Numbered from the stretch's first letter, positions 47,218-56,773 are shown. The stretch is DNA of 64,000 nt from Dyella monticola (GCF_003363155.1 NZ_QRBE01000001.1:124001-188000), one strand, 5' to 3'. Notes: a model not told the origin generated them from the letters alone. A program made the numbers and translations.

Positions 47218-49148
47218 AGGGATCGCCCTATCTTCATATATGATCGCCAGCTACAGAGCATGAGGACGTTCCAAAGCACTTGCCCCGCGTCAATTCTGAG
47301 GCGCAAATGATTGCGCCAGAGTCTTTGCACTTCCGCGACATCTACAAGTGGTAGCTCGCGTAATGATTCAGTCGAAAGCAGCGTTTCTGCCCAGTCTCGA
47401 AGGGGGCCTCGCAACCATTGAGTAATGGGAGGGGCAAAACCTTGTTTTGGCCGATCGACCAACGAGGCCGGTACGTACTGTCTGAGTAACTTACGGAGTG
47501 GGCGTTTGCCGACATTGTCCGAAAAGAGTGCAGAATCTCGCATGTGCCAAGAAAGTTCGACGATACGGTGATCTAGTAACGGGACTCGTGCTTCTAGGCT
47601 ATAAGCCATTGTGGCGCGATCAACTTTGTGCAATATGTTGTCGGGTAGGTAGTCAGCCTGATCTGAAAACAGCACCTTTCGCAAGGGGCTTTGGATATTC
47701 ATTGGACGTGGCGTTTGGCTCTGTGCTTGTCCAAAGGTAGATGACTGAATGTGCGTAAAACCAGCGCCTGCTATGAAGGAAAGCCGTAAGTCGTCAATGT
47801 CGCTGAACTGCGTGCGTTCGCGAAGTCGCTCAAGACGCTGCGAAGATTTGGAATAAAATGGCGTCAGAAGGTGTGACGCCATGGTCATGGCGGATAGCGC
47901 GGGCTTGAAAACGTGCCGTGCGGAAAAGCTAGATTGATTGAGCCATTTCCATATCTGCAATATCGAAGCGTATCTACCGTAACCGGCAAATAATTCGTCG
48001 CCGCCGTCACCAGAAAGTACGACTTTGACTTTTTTGCGAGCCAGTTCGGACACAAGCAGGGTAGGGAGCTGTGAGCTATCCGCAAAAGGTTCGTCGAATA
48101 TTGTGGCTAGCCTAGGAACAAGGTCTAGCGCGTGGGTGGCGCTTAGATAGAGGTCGGTATGTTCGCTACCGATGTGTTCGGCCACGACGCGCGCATAATT
48201 TGCTTCGTTGTGGCTACTTTCATCAAACCCTATACAGAAAGTTTGTATTTTTTGGGTTGAATGTTGCTGCATGATCGCAGTAACGAGACTGGAGTCGATG
48301 CCGCCAGAAAGAAACGCCCCTATGGGTACGTCTGCAGTCATACGCATTGCCACGGCGTCATGAAGTAGATCGCTCAATGTACTGAGAAGGGCGTCTTCAT
48401 CTCCCACGTCGCTTTCATTGAGCCCTGTTTCGGCAAAATTCTGTAATGACCAATACTGAACTATACGGTGCGAAAGATCCGCCAGCGTTTGAGTGTTATT
48501 AAACTCGTCGGCGTTGAGGGTCAACATTGACGCAGGTGGAAGGCGGTAAATACCATCGATAGCAGATTGGGCGCCTCTTACATAGCCCAGACTTAAGACG
48601 CACGAAATAGCTCCGGCATGCATGCGAGGGGACCAGTCCGGGATTGTGCATAGCGCCTTGAGCTCTGATGCAAATGCAAAACGACCCTTTGGCCAACCGA
48701 AATAAAGGGGTTTTTCGCCCATGCGGTCACGAGCAAGAGTCAGCGTTCTTTTTGCTTTGTCCCACAGCGCGAGTGCGAACATTCCATTGCAGCGCTGGAG
48801 AGCAGCTTGAACACCCCATCTCTCTATACATGCAAGTAGTACTTCCGTATCAGAATGTCCCCGCCAAGGATAACTGGGGTCGACCCGGCCGATCTCCTCT
48901 CGAAGTTCATTGGAGTTATAAATTTCTCCGTTATAGACCAGGACAAGATTGCCGCTATTCGAAATCATTGGCTGATGACCGGCCGCGGTCAAGTCGACGA
49001 TCGAGAGTCGCAGATGCCCCAGCAGCAGTCCTCCGCCTGACCACATACCAATGTCGTCAGGGCCCCGATGCCGTATGCTGCCAAGCATTCTCGCCAGCGC
49101 AGTTTGAGCGTCGGCACGTTCGCTGACTAGCCCAGCTATACCGCACAT
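47214..49148 (-). CDS. asnB: Asparagine synthase-like glutamine amidotransferase
   Basis: A 644-residue two-domain enzyme. The ATG at 49148 places the catalytic nucleophile Cys at position 2 (MCGIAGL), as required for class II glutaminase activity; the frame opens upstream at 49178. The synthase domain has the ATP PP-loop LSGGIDSSLV (about residue 260) and LSGDGGDELFAGYGRY. In surface glycan clusters such homologues often amidate uronic acid carboxyl groups rather than aspartate, and that is my inference here. It overlaps the upstream methyltransferase gene by 13 bases and the GT4 gene by 4. Confidence 0.9.
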   Translation of the reverse strand: MCGIAGLVSERADAQTALARMLGSIRHRGPDDIGMWSGGGLLLGHLRLSIVDLTAAGHQPMISNSGNLVLVYNGEIYNSNELREEIGRVDPSYPWRGHSDTEVLLACIERWGVQAALQRCNGMFALALWDKAKRTLTLARDRMGEKPLYFGWPKGRFAFASELKALCTIPDWSPRMHAGAISCVLSLGYVRGAQSAIDGIYRLPPASMLTLNADEFNNTQTLADLSHRIVQYWSLQNFAETGLNESDVGDEDALLSTLSDLLHDAVAMRMTADVPIGAFLSGGIDSSLVTAIMQQHSTQKIQTFCIGFDESSHNEANYARVVAEHIGSEHTDLYLSATHALDLVPRLATIFDEPFADSSQLPTLLVSELARKKVKVVLSGDGGDELFAGYGRYASILQIWKWLNQSSFSARHVFKPALSAMTMASHLLTPFYSKSSQRLERLRERTQFSDIDDLRLSFIAGAGFTHIQSSTFGQAQSQTPRPMNIQSPLRKVLFSDQADYLPDNILHKVDRATMAYSLEARVPLLDHRIVELSWHMRDSALFSDNVGKRPLRKLLRQYVPASLVDRPKQGFAPPITQWLRGPLRDWAETLLSTESLRELPLVDVAEVQRLWRNHLRLRIDAGQVLWNVLMLCSWRSYMKIGRSL

Positions 49149-50119
49149 GACGCCAAATCTACTTTTGGCTTCTCGCAAAACGCCTCCACGCCATTACCTC
49201 CCTTGACGACGACAATGTTAATTGCACCTAGGTCGCTCAGGGTTTTGTGAATTTGTTTTGGAGAGCGTCGGTGTTTATAGACGTCAGTCATGGCGTCATG
49301 TGTGTCCAGGAGCATCCACTCGTAGTACATGTCGCGATCCCGTAACCCAAAGCTTGGGTAGTGATTCATGATCGGGGTAAGTCGGCTGAGAGCGAATTGG
49401 ATGATTTTGGATTTGCGAAATGCCCAAACCATAGGGAACCAAAAATCGAAAATGCGTTTTACGGCGCCGAACTGTTTTTCTTTGGGTAGCTTCAAAAAGT
49501 AATGTCGATAAGCTATCGCAGCTACGCCAAGTGGAGGTGGGAGAAAATTGCGGAACTTCCAGCGGTAGTGATCAATGACCAGGCGCCCCCCAGGCTTCAC
49601 CATCTGCCACAACGAGCGAATGCTTTCCTCCGGATCTGGCGTGTGCTGGAGCACACCCAGGCATACGACATAGTCATAACTTGCTTTGACAAAGGGGATG
49701 TATCGTATATCAGCTTGTACGAGCGTCAGTCGATCGCAAGAGCCATTGTTATTCGCATTGGCATCTACTGCAGACGAATAGTCGAACGAATCCACAATGG
49801 ATCCATATTTGAGCAATATTTCAGTAAATCGACCGGAGCCGGACCCCGCCTCAAGCACACGTTTGCCCGCAAGGCTCTTCAGTTGTCCTTGCATGCACCG
49901 CTCGAGGCGGTCTTCTGACAAAGTAAGACCGCTATAGGAATCCAGTTGTGTTTTTGGAAATCGATTCCATTGGTCTCCAAAGGCATTGGCGTAATTTTCG
50001 GATGAAACAAATCGCGGAACCCCGCGGATGATGGGGTAACTCTCTCCGGTAGATGAGACCAGCACGCTATCCTTGTGAGTGACCTTATTGCCGTGAGGAT
50101 CTGTGACGTTAGAGAACAT
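49136..50119 (-). CDS. SAM-dependent methyltransferase with N-terminal zinc-ribbon-like segment
   Basis: A 327-residue protein. The first 40 residues (SSTGESYPIIRGVPRFV) resemble the Trm112-like lead seen in many methyltransferases but lack its cysteines. Motif I is VLEAGSGSGRF (about residues 88-98), with YDYVVCLGVLQHTPDP as the post-motif. The C-terminal half (WMLLDTHDAMTDVYKHRRS) matches a group found in lipopolysaccharide and glycan loci. It overlaps asnB by 13 bases. Substrate unknown. Confidence 0.82.
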   Translation of the reverse strand: MFSNVTDPHGNKVTHKDSVLVSSTGESYPIIRGVPRFVSSENYANAFGDQWNRFPKTQLDSYSGLTLSEDRLERCMQGQLKSLAGKRVLEAGSGSGRFTEILLKYGSIVDSFDYSSAVDANANNNGSCDRLTLVQADIRYIPFVKASYDYVVCLGVLQHTPDPEESIRSLWQMVKPGGRLVIDHYRWKFRNFLPPPLGVAAIAYRHYFLKLPKEKQFGAVKRIFDFWFPMVWAFRKSKIIQFALSRLTPIMNHYPSFGLRDRDMYYEWMLLDTHDAMTDVYKHRRSPKQIHKTLSDLGAINIVVVKGGNGVEAFCEKPKVDLASCAV

Positions 50120-50247
50120 AGGTGGTTTGGGATTTCATAGCAGTAGTTGTGAATGGATTATAACGGTGCCATAAACGTTAAATTTGATAGACCTACCGTC
50201 TAAAGGCCAATCACTTGGAAATTGAACGCAATTGTGAAAAAGCCAAG

Positions 50248-51513
50248 CTAAGTCGACTGCTTTTTTTGCAGGGCCCAAACCACTAGCCAGGTCGCAACGC
50301 CTAACGCGGCCTCTGTAGTAGTGATCATTGCTACGGCACCTCGTAGACCGTAATGGGGTATCCAAAGCACGGCAGTGAGAATTAAGGTGACTAGTCCGCA
50401 GCCCTCGATTAGTACGCGAATCCGCTTTTTGTCGTGCGTGATCAAAATGTTGCTCCCCAGCACGCGTAATCCGTAGCAGGGTACGAATAGAGCCATCCAG
50501 CGAGCAACTGGTACGGCGGGCTCAAAAGTAGGGCCCAGGAGCCATGGGAGAATACCTGCAAAGGCCCAAAAGAAGGCTCCCATTAAGAGCCCGCAAACCA
50601 GAGCGCTGGTCAATAGATGGACAATTAATAGGGGATGCTTTTCCACACCGCCACCGTGGCGGAACAGACGTGGTCCCGCCGCCATGGTTAGCGCCTCCAC
50701 TGGTAGCGCCAAAACGGTGGCAAAGCGATAGAAGGCTGCGTAGAAACCCGCCACTTCAGATGTTGCCAGCCGTAGCACCAGGGTCTTATCGAGCGATGCC
50801 AATGCATTATTGACCATCCAAACCATCGAAAAGCCTAATCCTTCGGTGACATCCCTGCGGGTCAAGGTAAAGGAGGTGCGTCCAGGGTGCAGCCGCATTT
50901 TTACCCACAGCACACAAAGGGCGGCACACATCAGGCTCGCGCAAGCGTGGAGCCAGGCATAGGTTTCTAGCGTGCGTTGATTTACAAAGCACCAGAACGC
51001 TAGCGCGGCTAGGACGCGAAAAGATGCCATCAGAGCCGACAATGCAGCAGCAATACTCATGAGTTGACGCGCTGAAAACGCAAATGCCGCCAGCGAGACA
51101 ATTGGAAGCAGCGCTATCTCTGAAAGCGCGATCGGGACTCCAAGATGCCATGCCGCGTAACTATTGAACAACCATCCACTGATTGGAATGAACAAGACAC
51201 CTAGAATTGTGCCGCTGGCAAGACAGGCGATGAGAGCTTTATACCATCGGTCCGCGAAGAGCGATGGATCGCGGGCTGCATCCTGCAGCATTAAAAGGCC
51301 TAGCCCTAGGCCAGTGAAACCTCCGATGGCCGTAGCGAGTCCTACCATGCCAGTAAATGTGCCATAGCCTTTGGCACCCAATATGCGAGCAATCACGATT
51401 ACCCATAGCGCCTGACCGGCCACGCGAACGCCCTGCCAGAAAGCGACATATAAAGTGTCTTTTGCGAGGTTCCCGGCTGGGATATGTCGTAGCAGCGCGC
51501 GCATAAAACTCAT
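50248..51513 (-). CDS. Polysaccharide flippase (Wzx/MATE-like)
   Basis: A 421-residue integral membrane protein with about twelve hydrophobic helices, of the polysaccharide-biosynthesis flippase superfamily. Typical features are WVIVIARILGAKGYGTFTGM near the N-terminus, GLGFSMVWMVNNALASLDKTLVLRLAT at mid-protein and FYAAFYRFATVLALPVEALTMAAGPRLF. It would turn a lipid-linked glycan to the periplasmic face. The ATG overlaps the stop of the GT-C/TPR gene by 4 bases, tying flipping and transfer together. No Wzy polymerase is recognisable in the window. Confidence 0.85.
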   Translation of the reverse strand: MSFMRALLRHIPAGNLAKDTLYVAFWQGVRVAGQALWVIVIARILGAKGYGTFTGMVGLATAIGGFTGLGLGLLMLQDAARDPSLFADRWYKALIACLASGTILGVLFIPISGWLFNSYAAWHLGVPIALSEIALLPIVSLAAFAFSARQLMSIAAALSALMASFRVLAALAFWCFVNQRTLETYAWLHACASLMCAALCVLWVKMRLHPGRTSFTLTRRDVTEGLGFSMVWMVNNALASLDKTLVLRLATSEVAGFYAAFYRFATVLALPVEALTMAAGPRLFRHGGGVEKHPLLIVHLLTSALVCGLLMGAFFWAFAGILPWLLGPTFEPAVPVARWMALFVPCYGLRVLGSNILITHDKKRIRVLIEGCGLVTLILTAVLWIPHYGLRGAVAMITTTEAALGVATWLVVWALQKKQST

Positions 51514-53447
51514 CCGCGATCAGAGTTCGCGGGGGAGTTGGCGGCGTCTATCTGCCTTTGCAGCGATTGAATGCCATCGGTGAGACGTCCGCCGATATTC
51601 ATGCGTTGTAGCGCTTCCATTTGGGAAGGTAACTCGTCCCATTGCCGGCTGGCAATCAGCATCCGTATAAGTGTGATGCGATAAGCGGGTTCATTTGGGG
51701 CGACCCCGATCGCTCGTTGTATTAACTGCCTGCCGAGGGTTTGTTCTCCCATCACGTTCCATGCATAGTCGCTATAGGTCGCAAGCAAGCGTGCGCTTGG
51801 GTTGGGATGAGAAAGTGCTGCATCAAAAGCAGCTACCATGCGTTGCTTTGGTAGTTCGCATAGTTCATCGCGCGCGCATTGCGACAGCGCGGCTAGCGAG
51901 CTTTCATCCTGAACGCCAGGTTGGCGCATGGCGAGTTTGCTAATCATGCTGTCCCACCAACTCTCCTTGAGGGGGAGGCGCATGCGCGAATTCATGAAGA
52001 TAAGAGCTTGTTGGGGGAGGATAGATGATTCGGGCAATGCCGCAGCTCTCTCAAGGGGAGCATAGGCGAGTCTTGTATAGAGAGATAACGGATCGTAATG
52101 TGAATAAATAATGTAGGTGCGCCCCAGCTCGTATTCAGCGCGAGGTGAATCCGGCGCGCGCTCGGCCAGCGTTTGCGCGAGTCTGAGCGGGTCACCCCAG
52201 GCATTCGCCGACACGGCCGTTTCGGCAGTCCACAGCAGCATAAGACCACCGAGCAATACGCGGCCGGCGTACGTAAATAAAGCGGGTTGACAATAATCGA
52301 GCACTGGCACGATCGCGAGCATTAGTCCGAAGCTCGCGAAGTAATTTCGATGTTCGTATACGAGCTCCAGAGGGAGAATGGTCGCCGTAAGCAGCTGGCA
52401 GCCTAGAGATAGCAATATGCCCAAAGCGACGAGAGGGGCGCGTTTTCGCAGTGCTAACGCTCCAGCCATCAATGCCACCAGAACACAGATGGAGGCTAGT
52501 GTCGTCCATGGTGAAACCAAGCTGGAAGAAGGAATGAAATTGTCGTGGTAAAACGATAAGGCGTGCGGAGTTGGCAGCAGTGTCCATATGACATAATCAA
52601 CTACTACACGTGTTTCGGTGAGTAGCCGGGTTCCCAGGGTGAAATCGCGAGTAGCCCACGTTCCCGGGTTCAACAGGTTTGGAAGCAACCAAGCCGTGCC
52701 TAGTATTGCCGGCAACGCGAGCACTATGAAAAATAGCGTGATGAGCGCCTTATCACGCCCGCGCGAAGTTGTTCGAAAGCCGAACAGCAATGCTTCAATC
52801 GTAAAGGCATACAAGGGCAGCATTACAGCTGTTTCTTTAGCCAGAATCCCTAACGCTGTTGGTAACACCAGGCTGACTGAGCACAAAGCAATGGCGATGC
52901 CGGGGCGCCGGGCTGACATGTGTTGGCGAACCCATACATAACCTATCAAGCCAGACAAGACGAACAAGTTGGCCAGGCTTTCCATGCGCTGTACCACATA
53001 CAGAACGGAAGTGAGGTTGATGGGAAGTAACATCCATGCTGTGGCGACCAACGCAGCAGTTATTGCGCGCATCTGTATGTCACTGCGCCAGCGTGCAGTC
53101 GTCAGCAGTAGACGCGCCAAAACAAAAACCAACCAGCCATTACATAGATGAATGACCAGATTGGTCAGCTTCATCGCGAATGGATCCAAGCCAGACATTA
53201 GATAATTTGCAGCGAAGCTGAGCGAAGCCAGAGGCCGCTTGAAGTCGCTAGCGGGAGAAGACAGCGCGGCGCGGATCATCGCGGCGAGCCCGAAGTGATG
53301 GGGCTGCACGCCAGGGTTATCTACGATGTTGGGATAGTCGTCAAAGAGCCAGCCGCCATGAAGGCCGGGCCAATACACCAAAGCGGTGATGATCAGGCCG
53401 AAAAAGAGGGCAACATATCCGCTGCGGATCAGGCGCGTGAAGTTCAT
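51510..53447 (-). CDS. GT-C / TPR membrane protein, TMTC-like (paralog 1)
   Basis: A 645-residue protein with about ten N-terminal membrane helices and a soluble C-terminal helical-repeat region (about 440-640). The first periplasmic loop has the acidic pair HGGWLFDDYPNI, expected of GT-C catalytic sites. Further conserved points shared with its paralogs are YVVQRMESLANL, ILAKETAVMLP and LELVYEHRNY. The same layout (DD loop, KE, ER-Y, then TPR) is known in eukaryotic TMTC O-mannosyltransferases. The frame opens at 53465; I use the ATG at 53447. It overlaps the flippase and lies downstream of the pilins, suggesting periplasmic transfer of a lipid-linked sugar, possibly to pilin. Confidence 0.7.
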   Translation of the reverse strand: MNFTRLIRSGYVALFFGLIITALVYWPGLHGGWLFDDYPNIVDNPGVQPHHFGLAAMIRAALSSPASDFKRPLASLSFAANYLMSGLDPFAMKLTNLVIHLCNGWLVFVLARLLLTTARWRSDIQMRAITAALVATAWMLLPINLTSVLYVVQRMESLANLFVLSGLIGYVWVRQHMSARRPGIAIALCSVSLVLPTALGILAKETAVMLPLYAFTIEALLFGFRTTSRGRDKALITLFFIVLALPAILGTAWLLPNLLNPGTWATRDFTLGTRLLTETRVVVDYVIWTLLPTPHALSFYHDNFIPSSSLVSPWTTLASICVLVALMAGALALRKRAPLVALGILLSLGCQLLTATILPLELVYEHRNYFASFGLMLAIVPVLDYCQPALFTYAGRVLLGGLMLLWTAETAVSANAWGDPLRLAQTLAERAPDSPRAEYELGRTYIIYSHYDPLSLYTRLAYAPLERAAALPESSILPQQALIFMNSRMRLPLKESWWDSMISKLAMRQPGVQDESSLAALSQCARDELCELPKQRMVAAFDAALSHPNPSARLLATYSDYAWNVMGEQTLGRQLIQRAIGVAPNEPAYRITLIRMLIASRQWDELPSQMEALQRMNIGGRLTDGIQSLQRQIDAANSPANSDRG

Positions 53448-53564
53448 GAGGCGGTGGCACCGCAAAATTCTTGCGAAATGGAGTGCCTATTTGATCGGAT
53501 GGGCAATTTGCTGGTCATGGAGGGATGATAACCGGCCGTGACTGCAGAGTCCCGGATGGGTCGA

Positions 53565-55502
53565 TCAGCTCGATGGACGTCGTTGACCAGCGCTTTCCAA
53601 GCCTGCATTCACTTTCGCCTGCAACATGGTGATAGCTGGCGTGCCCCGCAGGCTTGGCTGGATATTTTCGGCTTCGTCAAGGACAGCCGCCGCTTCCTGA
53701 ATGCGATGGTTATTGGCCAGATAAGCGGTTAGCTGCTCAACGTAGTCGGGGGTGGCTTTTTCCAGCAACACGACCTGGCGCCATTGTTCGATCGCAACTG
53801 CCGGTGCGTTTAGAGCGCGAGCGGCCAGCTCAGCGTATTGCGCGTGCAGGCTAATTCGGCTTGGATCGCGCGCAATGGCAATTTTATAGGCTTTAGCGAG
53901 CTGGTAAGCGTCAAGGCTCGGGTTTGGACTGAGCCGCAACTCCATCAGGTTATAAAGAACGCGGTAATTTTCTGCGTTGATGGGTTGAATTTGCAGCTTG
54001 TGCTGCAAGCTTATCCACCAGGGCGTTGGACTAGGGCCGGGATGAAGGGCGATCTGGCTGAGCAAGGCTTCTTCAGGTAACGCAGTTGCGGAGTTCAGCT
54101 GGGTGGCCCGTTCCAGTTCTCTTATACCCATTGCGTAAAGCGGGTTGGTTGGGTTGTCGTTCGACATGGCTACGTACCGGCGTGCCAGGTCTTCCGCCGC
54201 TCTGGCCGATCCCGGATTGCTTTGAACTAAGGAAAGCGCCAACTGAAATGGGCTGCCCCATGTGGCTGCGCGCAGCAACGTCAAAAAGCAAAGATTTAGC
54301 ATAAACATGATCGCTACAGCAGCGGGTACGTTCGAACGCAGACGTTGGCTAGCTATCCAAAAAAGGTCGGCTATTGCCAGCGAGACACCAAAGAGTGCTG
54401 GGTAATTGCGATGTTCGAACACAAGCTCTAACGACAGCGTACTGCTGGTTAATGCATGGGCAAGGAAAAACCACCCAATACCAAGCGCAAATAGGGGGCG
54501 GCGCCGGTGCAAGGTGATAGCTAATCCGGCCAAGCCAATTAAAAACAAGCCACTCCATAAGGTGCTGAGGGGGTCGAAAAGTCCTGTGGAGGCTGGGTAG
54601 TTGTCGTAATAGAAGTGGAGTTCCCTGGGAAGTGGGAGCACTGCCCATGCCAAGTACATGCAGAGCACGCGCAACTGCGTGAATTCCCGCTGCGTAGCAT
54701 CAAAATGGCGCCCAACGTAGTAGACCGGCGAAGCGTAATGAGGCAGCAGATATGCAACTACTACGACGAAACCTAACGCGGTACCAACGGTGTAACCAAG
54801 TTTCCAGGCACGATGAATTGCGGCCTGTTGTGCTTCAAATCGAAATACGGTCAACTCCAGTAACAATGCGTAAGCGGGGACCAGGATCACCGTTTCCTTG
54901 CAGTTATAGCCGATGATGACAGCTGTTATGCAGAGCAATAGCCATGGCCACGCGTGCTCTCTGCGCATCTGGCGTTGCCTTGCTCGGGAGTACGCAAGCA
55001 GCGCGAGTAGTGTAAAGGTGAAGCCCAGAAGCTCCATGCGCTGAACAACGTACATCACGGCTGAGACCTGTAATGGGTGTACAGCCCATGCCGTAGCAAT
55101 TCCTAAGGACCAGTAGTCCAGCCGCTTTGGCAAAGACGTTTGCATATTCCAGCAACGTCTTAGCAGATGGCGTGCTAGTAAAAATACCAGGAATGCGTTG
55201 AAGAGATGGATGCAGAGATTGGTAACTTTGAAGCTAAATTCGCTGCCACCCAATGCGTAGTTCAAGGCATAACTTGACATCGCCAAGGGACGCTGAATGT
55301 TGGCTTGTGACCAAATCCATAAAGCCTGCCATTTTTCCCAGTGCCAATGGGAGATATGCACCGCGGGGTTTTCAGCAAATACAGGGTAATCATCGAAGAT
55401 GAAGCCGCCAGACACTGCGGGCCAGAACATAAGGGCCGTCAATACGCAAAGCGTCAGCGCGAGTAACGTGGTTCTCAGGACTGGTGTTTTTGAGTCTGTC
55501 AT
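53565..55502 (-). CDS. GT-C / TPR membrane protein, TMTC-like (paralog 2), next to pilin
   Basis: A 645-residue paralog of the previous gene. The N-terminal helix is followed by GGFIFDDYPVFAENPAVH with the GT-C acidic pair; other shared points are YVVQRMELLGF, YNCKETVILVP and LELVFEHRNYPALF. About ten membrane helices precede a C-terminal helical repeat region (about 430-640; WRQVVLLEKATPDYVEQL). The gene begins 86 bases after the pilin stop, with a hairpin between. In Pseudomonas, pilA is likewise followed by a pilin glycosyltransferase (TfpO/TfpW). Pilin or other surface protein glycosylation is therefore the leading, unproven, hypothesis. Confidence 0.7.
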   Translation of the reverse strand: MTDSKTPVLRTTLLALTLCVLTALMFWPAVSGGFIFDDYPVFAENPAVHISHWHWEKWQALWIWSQANIQRPLAMSSYALNYALGGSEFSFKVTNLCIHLFNAFLVFLLARHLLRRCWNMQTSLPKRLDYWSLGIATAWAVHPLQVSAVMYVVQRMELLGFTFTLLALLAYSRARQRQMRREHAWPWLLLCITAVIIGYNCKETVILVPAYALLLELTVFRFEAQQAAIHRAWKLGYTVGTALGFVVVVAYLLPHYASPVYYVGRHFDATQREFTQLRVLCMYLAWAVLPLPRELHFYYDNYPASTGLFDPLSTLWSGLFLIGLAGLAITLHRRRPLFALGIGWFFLAHALTSSTLSLELVFEHRNYPALFGVSLAIADLFWIASQRLRSNVPAAVAIMFMLNLCFLTLLRAATWGSPFQLALSLVQSNPGSARAAEDLARRYVAMSNDNPTNPLYAMGIRELERATQLNSATALPEEALLSQIALHPGPSPTPWWISLQHKLQIQPINAENYRVLYNLMELRLSPNPSLDAYQLAKAYKIAIARDPSRISLHAQYAELAARALNAPAVAIEQWRQVVLLEKATPDYVEQLTAYLANNHRIQEAAAVLDEAENIQPSLRGTPAITMLQAKVNAGLESAGQRRPSS

Positions 55503-55529
55503 GCAGTCGACGCTTTTTTCTCTTTACAT

Positions 55530-55560
55530 AATCAAAGGCCGCCTTGCGGCGGCCTTGATT
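55530..55560 (-). terminator. Hairpin between pilin 1 and the GT-C/TPR gene
   Basis: GGCCGCC (55537-55543) pairs with GGCGGCC (55548-55554) around a four-base loop, extended by AATCAA/TTGATT arms. It lies 28 bases past the pilin stop. No clean U-run follows on the minus strand, so it probably acts as a partial terminator or mRNA-stabilising stem, giving high pilin and low transferase expression. Confidence 0.65.
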
Positions 55561-55588
55561 GCAATACAGCGAAGTTGCGAAAGCAAGC

Positions 55589-56023
55589 TTATTGGCAGCT
55601 CGCTGGCGCGTATTGGGTGGTGATCTTCGTTCCGTCCGTCGCGCATGTCCAACCGCCCGACGTACCGCGAGTCCATATGACCGTGCCACCCTGGATCTTG
55701 GCATTTGCATGACCGCCCATCGTGGCAGTGATTGTTGTGCCGGCACCAGTGGCGGTCCATGCAACTACCGGAAAGCCCGGGCTCAAAATGTCCGAAGAGG
55801 AAGCGGTATCTACGCAGCTGGCGGTGCCGAAGTTGCTCAGGCCGTTGTTCAAGCAGTCTTCAATTGCGGTTTTCAGATCACCGGCTTCACCCATCGCGCG
55901 GGTCACCTGCGAACGGATCACGTAGGTCTGGTATTGCGGAATGGCGATAGCCGCCAGGATGGCGATGATCGCAACCACGATCATCAGTTCGATCAGGGTA
56001 AAGCCCTTCTGCATGCTCTTCAT
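55589..56023 (-). CDS. pilA: Type IV major-pilin-like protein (pilin 1)
   Basis: A 144-residue type IVa prepilin. GAGGAA precedes the ATG at 56023. The short leader MKSMQKG is cleaved before Phe, giving mature [20 protein letters not shown] with Glu5, followed by the alpha-helical spine. Cys57/Cys70 and Cys127/Cys143 could form two disulfides, the last being the C-terminal D-loop. A sigma-54-type promoter lies upstream. It is the more downstream of two tandem pilins and is adjacent to a GT-C/TPR gene. Either copy could be the major pilin; the lack of a pilin gene beside pilB-pilC suggests these are the ones used. Confidence 0.92.
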   Translation of the reverse strand: MKSMQKGFTLIELMIVVAIIAILAAIAIPQYQTYVIRSQVTRAMGEAGDLKTAIEDCLNNGLSNFGTASCVDTASSSDILSPGFPVVAWTATGAGTTITATMGGHANAKIQGGTVIWTRGTSGGWTCATDGTKITTQYAPASCQ

Positions 56024-56147
56024 GATGGTTCCTCTGTTTAGGTCGAAATGACCGTTTCTCACGCCCCCTGCGCCCCGCCCGGGTTCCCTATTTCGGAACC
56101 GGCCCCAACACGAGGTCAGGAACAATCAGGAAGCTCTCGATGAAAGC

Positions 56148-56163
56148 AGCACTAAATGTGCCA
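56148..56163 (-). promoter_or_regulatory. Sigma-54 (-24/-12) promoter candidate for pilin 1
   Basis: On the minus strand the site reads TGGCACATTTAGTGCT: a full TGGCAC -24 element and a GC -12 element separated by exactly ten bases. It lies about 125 bases upstream of the pilin 1 ATG in the 315-base gap (56024-56338) between pilins, which otherwise shows no gene. pilA genes of Pseudomonas and Xanthomonas use sigma-54 with PilR. Confidence 0.72.
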
Positions 56164-56338
56164 TTCCTTCGCCCCATACCTCGGGGATTACCGAAGGTTA
56201 TGGGATTGTGCATGGGGTCTCAGTACCCAGCAAGCTCCCAATGGGATGGAAAAGCCGGAAATGTGGACTCCGTCGGATAGGAATTTTGCCAATGACGCGC
56301 TAGGGCAATGAGTGACGCTCTTGGTCACGCCCATTAGG

Positions 56339-56773
56339 TCAGTTTGCGATGCAACCGGCGGGAAGTACCTCGCTGGGAATGTTAGAGGTTACGCAATCCC
56401 AGTCCCCACTAGTGCTCCGTTGCCAGCTGATAGTGCCATTGCTGAGGAGGGTCGATGAATTTACGAGGGTGCATTGAATGACCCCCTGACCATTTGTTGG
56501 TGCCTGCGCTGAGATGTTGCAACGAGGAGTGCTCGCCGGGAGGCCTAGGTTGTCGACATTTGCGTAAGAGGTGCCTGTTTGTATCCCCTCATCAAAGAGC
56601 AATTCGTAGGCGGTTCGACCCGGGCTTATCTCGGCCAGCGCCGCCGTCAACTGCGATCGGGCAACGTAGACCTGGTATAGCGGGGTGGCAATAGCCGCCA
56701 AGATGGCAACAATGGCCACCACGATCATCAGCTCAATCAACGTAAAGCCCGCAGATGCGCGCTGGCTTGGCAT
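56339..56773 (-). CDS. Type IV pilin-like protein (pilin 2)
   Basis: A second 144-residue type IVa prepilin, starting at the ATG at 56773 with AGGGG upstream. Leader MPSQRASAG precedes mature [20 protein letters not shown] with Glu5. Cysteines at 85, 101, 127 and 141 differ in spacing from pilin 1, but both share a WxRxTSGxWxC block before the last loop, so the genes arose by duplication and diverged in the surface-exposed middle. The C-terminal tail PAGCIAN is one to three residues longer past the last Cys. It has its own sigma-54-type promoter, so the two pilins can be expressed separately. Confidence 0.91.
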   Translation of the reverse strand: MPSQRASAGFTLIELMIVVAIVAILAAIATPLYQVYVARSQLTAALAEISPGRTAYELLFDEGIQTGTSYANVDNLGLPASTPRCNISAQAPTNGQGVIQCTLVNSSTLLSNGTISWQRSTSGDWDCVTSNIPSEVLPAGCIAN

